In this document: one piece after another, positions 59,036 to 64,000 of the stretch
Position numbering within the stretch: position 1 is the first letter of the stretch
How the letters are laid out: each line of letters starts with the position of its first letter
Origin: Enoplolaimus lenunculus
Lineage: Eukaryota > Nematoda > Enoplea > Enoplida > Thoracostomopsidae
Direction: 5' to 3'
DNA length: 64,000 nucleotides
NCBI GenBank assembly: GCA_030248215.1
Contig: JASANG010000835.1
Location: 186,001 to 250,000, forward strand
Position numbers and translations under genes: made by a program
The notes under the pieces: model-generated
Told to the model about the DNA's origin: nothing
Databases searched by the model: none
The model's input: only the letters and a program-made list of their open reading frames with translations

Positions 59036-61895
59036 AGCAAAGATCTGAAACAAAAAATGGGCGTTGAAAATACTCATATTCTGATATCCGTTTATTTTGT
59101 TTGATATTTATGCGGATAAATATGTGTTTTTGAAAACACATTCGAATATTTTTCATATGTGGATTTCCGGATATCTGATGTCCATCTATGCGTAAGATTC
59201 TGTCCTGGACCGGATGTATATACGCAAGCGAGAAAAATTCTCTTGCAATATTCAAAGTGTATTGACCTGAAATGTACAAATCCCCACACAGACTCGACAA
59301 CATTAAACTTGAAAGCAATCTTAAGCCGTAGTAAGCTAAGGAAAGCTTAACCTTGAAAGAGGTTTTTTTGACGCAAAGTCATTACTTTAATCATTCTGAA
59401 CTGGAGCTTTCAAGTCCGAAAAGAGCGAAATTTTTGGTTTTTAGGCAAACTTTACGCGTACTCCTATCGGGGCCGTAATATATGGTTGCTATAAACAGTG
59501 GGGATAATTTTTATAATTTCGTACTGCGTAATCTAGCTACAGATCCTTGAATCGCAACTTACTTTCTGCGAAAAAAAGTTAGAAGACAAAAATGATAAGG
59601 ACTTTAGCTTCCAAAAAGCCCACTGAAGAGGTTTTGTTGGACTAAATTGCTTTTTGAAGCAAACGTAGTGAATCTTCAAAGAAAACGCCGATTGGCTGCA
59701 AAATGTTTTTCCTGTCTTCAGCCAAATTTTCATAAATATGTTTTGCCTATAAAGCGCGAAATACGGAGAAATTTATTCAGTTTAAACATAGTTTTTGTGT
59801 TAAAAATTTACACATACATCGTTCGGCGTAATATGTTGGGTTTTTTTCGTAAGAAGCGTGCGTAAACCGGGCTATTTGGGCAACTTTAATATTTTGATTG
59901 TAAAATTGGCCAAATTAGCTATTCTGTATATAAAGTGTTTGAAGAATTTTTCAATATAACGAATAGCGAAAAATTTTGTTCCTGTATACCTCATATTTTG
60001 TAACTTTTCAGAAATATGTTGAGTAAAAGAAACAATATTGGAAAGCAGATCTGTTGTCGCAAAAACTTTTCAAAACAAATTTGGAATATCCATAAGAAGT
60101 TTGGAAAAACTTTCATAAACTTAAAAAATATTTTCCATATTTTTTGAAAATATATTTTGATAACAGTGTATATGCACTGCAGATTTAGTTTTGGTTACAG
60201 ATACAAATATGGTTTGCATACCCCCATAGAGGCAAAATAAAGAATTCCAACTCTGAGCATACTATTCCAACTCCGGTATTTCCAAGTGTATTATGTAACA
60301 CCTATCAGTAAGTAGTAAGCGACAATTTCTGTAAACATTCCTACCGCGGCCCGTGCAGTAAATAATGCTTGTCAAAAAGTAACGCAATTTTTAGGATTGA
60401 CTTGCAGTTATTCTCATCCAAATTTTAAGATTCACAGGTGACACAGTTCGCTTGTTTGAAAACTTATTACTAAAAATGACGTTAAACGGACGCTACAAGC
60501 AGTCGAGCGAGATTACAGCTGTTAAATGTAACAAAATTAAACTCTAAAACCACTTCATACAGAAAGCAGCCTATTTTTATTGAATATTGTATGTTATCTG
60601 TCTCAAATCAAATTTCTAACTAAAATTAACAATGTTATCACTAATTTTCAAATTTAGGGTCCAGGAATTACCCATTTTTCTTGTGCTTTATTGATCCTGT
60701 CAAGAGGTTTTACATCACACACGGTTTTCTTGATATTGCTACGTGTAAAACAAACAAATTTTTATCTGTTTGGTACAATTACTGTCTTAAATTAAGCGCA
60801 GCGATTGTTTTATAAGTTGTAAATGTCTCAAATTGTAACAATTGTTATTTGTAATTTTTTGCAACAATTCGTTTCAGTTTTTGAGTATTTGTTTGTGTTT
60901 ACCGTAATCATCTAACTTATTAGACTCTTCGCAGCTGAACTTTCGATTGGCGTAGACTCAGTTGAACGCCTGCAGAAGTTACAAACTGTGTTTTTGCTAC
61001 TGTACCCTGAAGATGTCAAATTTCAGTTGTCAAGAAATGTTTTACTGCCGTATTTATGCGTACTCCATCAAAAATACTGTACCATAAAGTTATTATATCC
61101 TATCGAAAATGCTAATATGTCCGGTTCCGGTGTGTAAAGGTTCCTAAGGCTTTGTTCCTGTTATATAAAAAATAGCGAATTTTGTCGCGTGTCAACACGT
61201 GTTCATAGTTAAACCTAAAATCGCTTTAGTAAACAGTTTCCTATACAGAACAATTAAAGTCTAAGAGCTACTGAAAGTTGGTATGTTTATCAGTAGCGCA
61301 GCTTAACAAAACTGTTATCAGGTCATTAATGTAAACACCGATGTCTTAATACTTGTTATTAAAGCATTAAACTTTTCGTCACGCTTTTATTTCAAAAACA
61401 TTCTTCCTGAAGCCATTTATTTAATCGGATTTGACAAAGTTACGGAAGTTAGCACTTTTTAAGCCGGATTACCTAAACAAGGTAGAGTTATTGGAAAATT
61501 GTTTTTGGTTCGAAATGCCTTAAAGCCAAAGATTACAAGATTTGTAGTGAGAAGGCCTGTTTACGAGTCCAATCACTGCCTTGTGATGTTAGACTTACGC
61601 TGACGTTTTCAGATTGATTTTTGTTGTGAAACAATAACAGCAGCAACAAAATAAAAACACCAACACTATAGAAGATCCAAAGGGCTCACTGATCATAGCA
61701 TCCAAACAAAAACTAAGACCAAAATAATCATGTCAAGATTTTTAGTGTAAATTTGCATTTGGTTTCTCGTTCGCTGCCCTAGCGAGCTTTACCGTTATAA
61801 GGTTTTTCGCGTGCAACGCATCAAAGATTTCTGGATCAACCCGGCAGCACCATTACCACGATCTCGCGAAACAGTATCAACAAAAAAAGACAACG
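59036..61895. other. Spacer, nothing firm
   Basis: AT-rich with frequent TTTTCA/TGAAAA words (60000-60180 resembles a foldback remnant). No exon with defensible boundaries. Confidence 0.4.
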
Positions 61896-62000
61896 ACGTA
61901 CAACATCACAGGAACACTTCAACATCAAATCATCAACAAAAACAACAACAACAAAAATATAATAATAATCATAATACTAATAATAAATATCAATAATAAT
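61896..62000 (+). repeat. CAA/AAT low-complexity tract
   Basis: CATCAACAAAAACAACAACA grading into AATAATAATCATAATAC. The Gln/Asn-rich open frame at 61811-61996 is a product of this tract. Confidence 0.8.
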
Positions 62001-63275
62001 ACCTATATATATGCCTAATATAATGGTATAACAAAATAAGAATAATAAAAATGTTTAATGTTAATAACACATAATAATGAATAGTTACCTAAATAAACTT
62101 AAATTTTTCGTTGAATTTAACACAAATCAAATTTTAAACCCAATTTCTAAAACAAATAGCTGCGAAGCGAACCTTTGAAATAAAACAAAACAAAAATTTG
62201 GCTTAAATCATATCGTCGGGTTTAACAATCAAAAGATATATCTCTGCAGAAAGTTTCACTTATGACTTTAATAGGTCAGGACTACCCTTGCCGTAACTGT
62301 ACTTACTACTTATATATTTCTTTTTTAAACCTATAAAATTCCTGTCTACATTGCATCTTAAAATGATTTATAACCGTATCTAATCTGGTGGATTTACACT
62401 GTGACGTTAAACGCGTGCGCGGCACACTTCTAAAACGTCTGGCTCGTTGTCATAGTTTGAAGCGTAATTAGTAAAAATTTATCTAAGATAACCATTATAC
62501 CTAAACAATGCTAATTGAACTAATTAAGCAATTATTTTTACAAGATAGCTTGTGCGTTTTTTCGAGTCGCTTTAAAGCGATTTCACGGCATTTTAGCAAC
62601 TGTTACGCTACTGATTCTGAATATTTGCAGTAAAACAATGGGTTATATCGGAAACGTTGAATAGCATTAGCTAAGTAATTAAATACAATTTATTAGCTAT
62701 TAAATTTAAGTAAATATTGAATTTTTTCTGGATTGGCAAAAAGTTTTAGCTATCTCTCGGTTTAAGCTGTAGATTGACCCCATTAGCGTCGGCGCGTGCC
62801 TTTAACGGAGCTTTAGCCCAAACTTGGGTTTTGTCAGCCTTTAAACAATAGGCGCAAGCTGTAGAGCGTGGCAGTAAACTAAACATTTACTTTTTGATAA
62901 CAGTTTCACCACTAAGCAAAGATGCCGAAATCTTAAGTTCATATGTACAGTAAAGGATCCGTAAGTTCGTCTCTATGAAACGAGATTGCAAGTAATTTCT
63001 TTATACAAGTCTCCAAGCAATGAGAAAAACAAAAAACTTCCTTGTCCATATGACGTTTCCAAAGTTGCAATTTCTACTGCCGATTTGACAGTCTAGCCTG
63101 AGCGAAAGCTCGCATATAATAGGTCCCTAACACCGCCGCATTTTTATTCTCGTTTTGGCGCAGTCTTTTAGGTCGAGGCTTAGGCTTAAGCAGTTCAGAT
63201 TTAGTTTAAATGTTCGAGAGGTAGGCATCATGGAGTTTATGTATGTATATATGTCTATTGTTGCTTTCATTTCAG
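62001..63275. other. Spacer, nothing firm
   Basis: AT-rich. 63160-63210 carries a TTAGGC-like patch (GGTCGAGGCTTAGGCTTAAG). No gene seen. Confidence 0.4.
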
Positions 63276-63440
63276 TACACGCTGTCTAGTCAACTGAGCA
63301 GGAAACAGCAGGGTGAAGTTACAAAATCTCTATACAAAAATTTTATTAAATCTAAGATCCCGAAGTACAAAACAAGACAGAAACAAATAACAACGGCACT
63401 CGATTTATCTGTTAAATTACATGCACAAAACATAAACTAA
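63276..63440 (+). CDS. Unrecognised candidate terminal exon
   Basis: After a strong acceptor (TTGCTTTCATTTCAG) the frame is open for 54 codons to TAA: YTLSSQLSRKQQGEVTKSLY, then KNFIKSKIPKYKTRQKQITT, ending LDLSVKLHAQNIN. Lysine-rich and amphipathic, plausible as a protein C terminus. No upstream exon found within the window and no family recognised. Confidence 0.32.
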   Translation, partial: YTLSSQLSRKQQGEVTKSLYKNFIKSKIPKYKTRQKQITTALDLSVKLHAQNIN

Positions 63441-63849
63441 AAATTTAAGAAATTTAAAAATTTTAACGTTTAAGTTTAAAAAAATTGATAAATAGTTTGT
63501 TCAAAACCTAAAATTTAGATTTCTTGCGAATTGTTAATTAAACCTAAAAATTACGCTTGTCAACCATAAATAGATAGATATCCATTGATAGAGACCTCGA
63601 GGTGTTTAGACACAGTTGGTCCGTTACACAGTCTCTGAAAACTAGGGTAACTAAGTTAGAGTGTAAGTTAGAATCTTACTGACTCTGTTATAAACCTATT
63701 CAGTTTCTTTATATTATTATCAATTTCAAACTACCTGCTTACCGTTGGTGATGGGTTTTGAAATTGTATTTCCATCCTTCCATGATGATCAACCGAAAAT
63801 GCTCCACTCCGGAATAATTGTAGTAGACAAAGAATACGAAAATAAAGCC

Positions 63850-64000
63850 CTATTAACACGTGCAAGTTTTTGATGCAAGAACTTGCAGCTGCAAATTGCC
63901 CGCAGAACATGCATTTTCATAATCCATTGAGGAAGCGGCTGCAATAAAGTCAGTGGACTTGCATGGTTGTTCACACATGTGAACTGTGTATATTCCTAGC
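63850..64000. repeat. CAGCTGCAAG-palindrome repeat, copy 3 (cut by window end)
   Basis: GAACTTGCAGCTGCAAATTG, ACGTGCAAGTTTTTGATG and GACTTGCATGG, matching words at 11810-11870. Confidence 0.45.

Noticed and set aside
1-64000. LTR elements, endogenous viruses, Polintons, CRISPR arrays, rRNA genes
   Set aside because: No paired long direct terminal repeats, no gag/pol/env, capsid or integrase motifs, no regularly spaced repeats and no rRNA-like conserved blocks were seen.

Overview
The window is AT-rich animal DNA with long, repeat-filled introns and spacers. It carries three widely conserved animal genes and one small gene that is easy to miss. The presence of HIRA, SETD3 and an SRY-box (Sox) factor makes it metazoan. 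The divergent proteins, the GT/AG introns ranging from about 65 bp to several kb, and the density of miniature transposons point to an invertebrate. I cannot fix the phylum from sequence alone.

Layout. 1-5.7 kb: no convincing gene; several miniature inverted-repeat elements (MITEs). 5.75-20.87 kb, plus strand: a complete 23-exon HIRA histone chaperone gene whose exon phases all agree (1333 aa). 20.9-25.6 kb: spacer with MITEs, an 88-bp perfect tandem duplication and one weak candidate terminal exon. 25.67-28.62 kb, minus strand: a three-exon gene for a 152-aa membrane protein matching the DUF2585/UPF0314 family, which I know mainly from bacteria; it is the most unexpected item here. 28.6-32.4 kb: spacer with MITEs and two unrecognised candidate exons. 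32.43-37.95 kb, minus strand: complete six-exon SETD3-type actin-histidine methyltransferase (505 aa). 38-48.3 kb: repeat-rich spacer with a 1.75-kb foldback element built of degenerate subrepeats, several MITEs and a few weak candidate exons. 48.32-54.09 kb, minus strand: complete five-exon Sox gene, best placed in group F, with an unusually long 976-aa product. 54.1-64 kb: mostly spacer with weak candidate exons at 55.4-56.3 and 63.3 kb.

The named genes do not form one pathway. HIRA deposits histone H3.3, SETD3 methylates actin, SoxF regulates transcription, and the DUF2585-like protein has no known role. What links the window is its mobile DNA. There are at least three sets of hAT-like MITEs with CAGGGTK termini and 8-bp target duplications, two Tc1/mariner-like MITE families, MITEs with a core of degenerate TTAGGC hexamers, and a family rich in CAGCTGCAAG palindromes. 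I recognised no LTR element, endogenous virus or Polinton, no coding part of an autonomous transposon, no rRNA gene, no CRISPR array and no intact tRNA gene.
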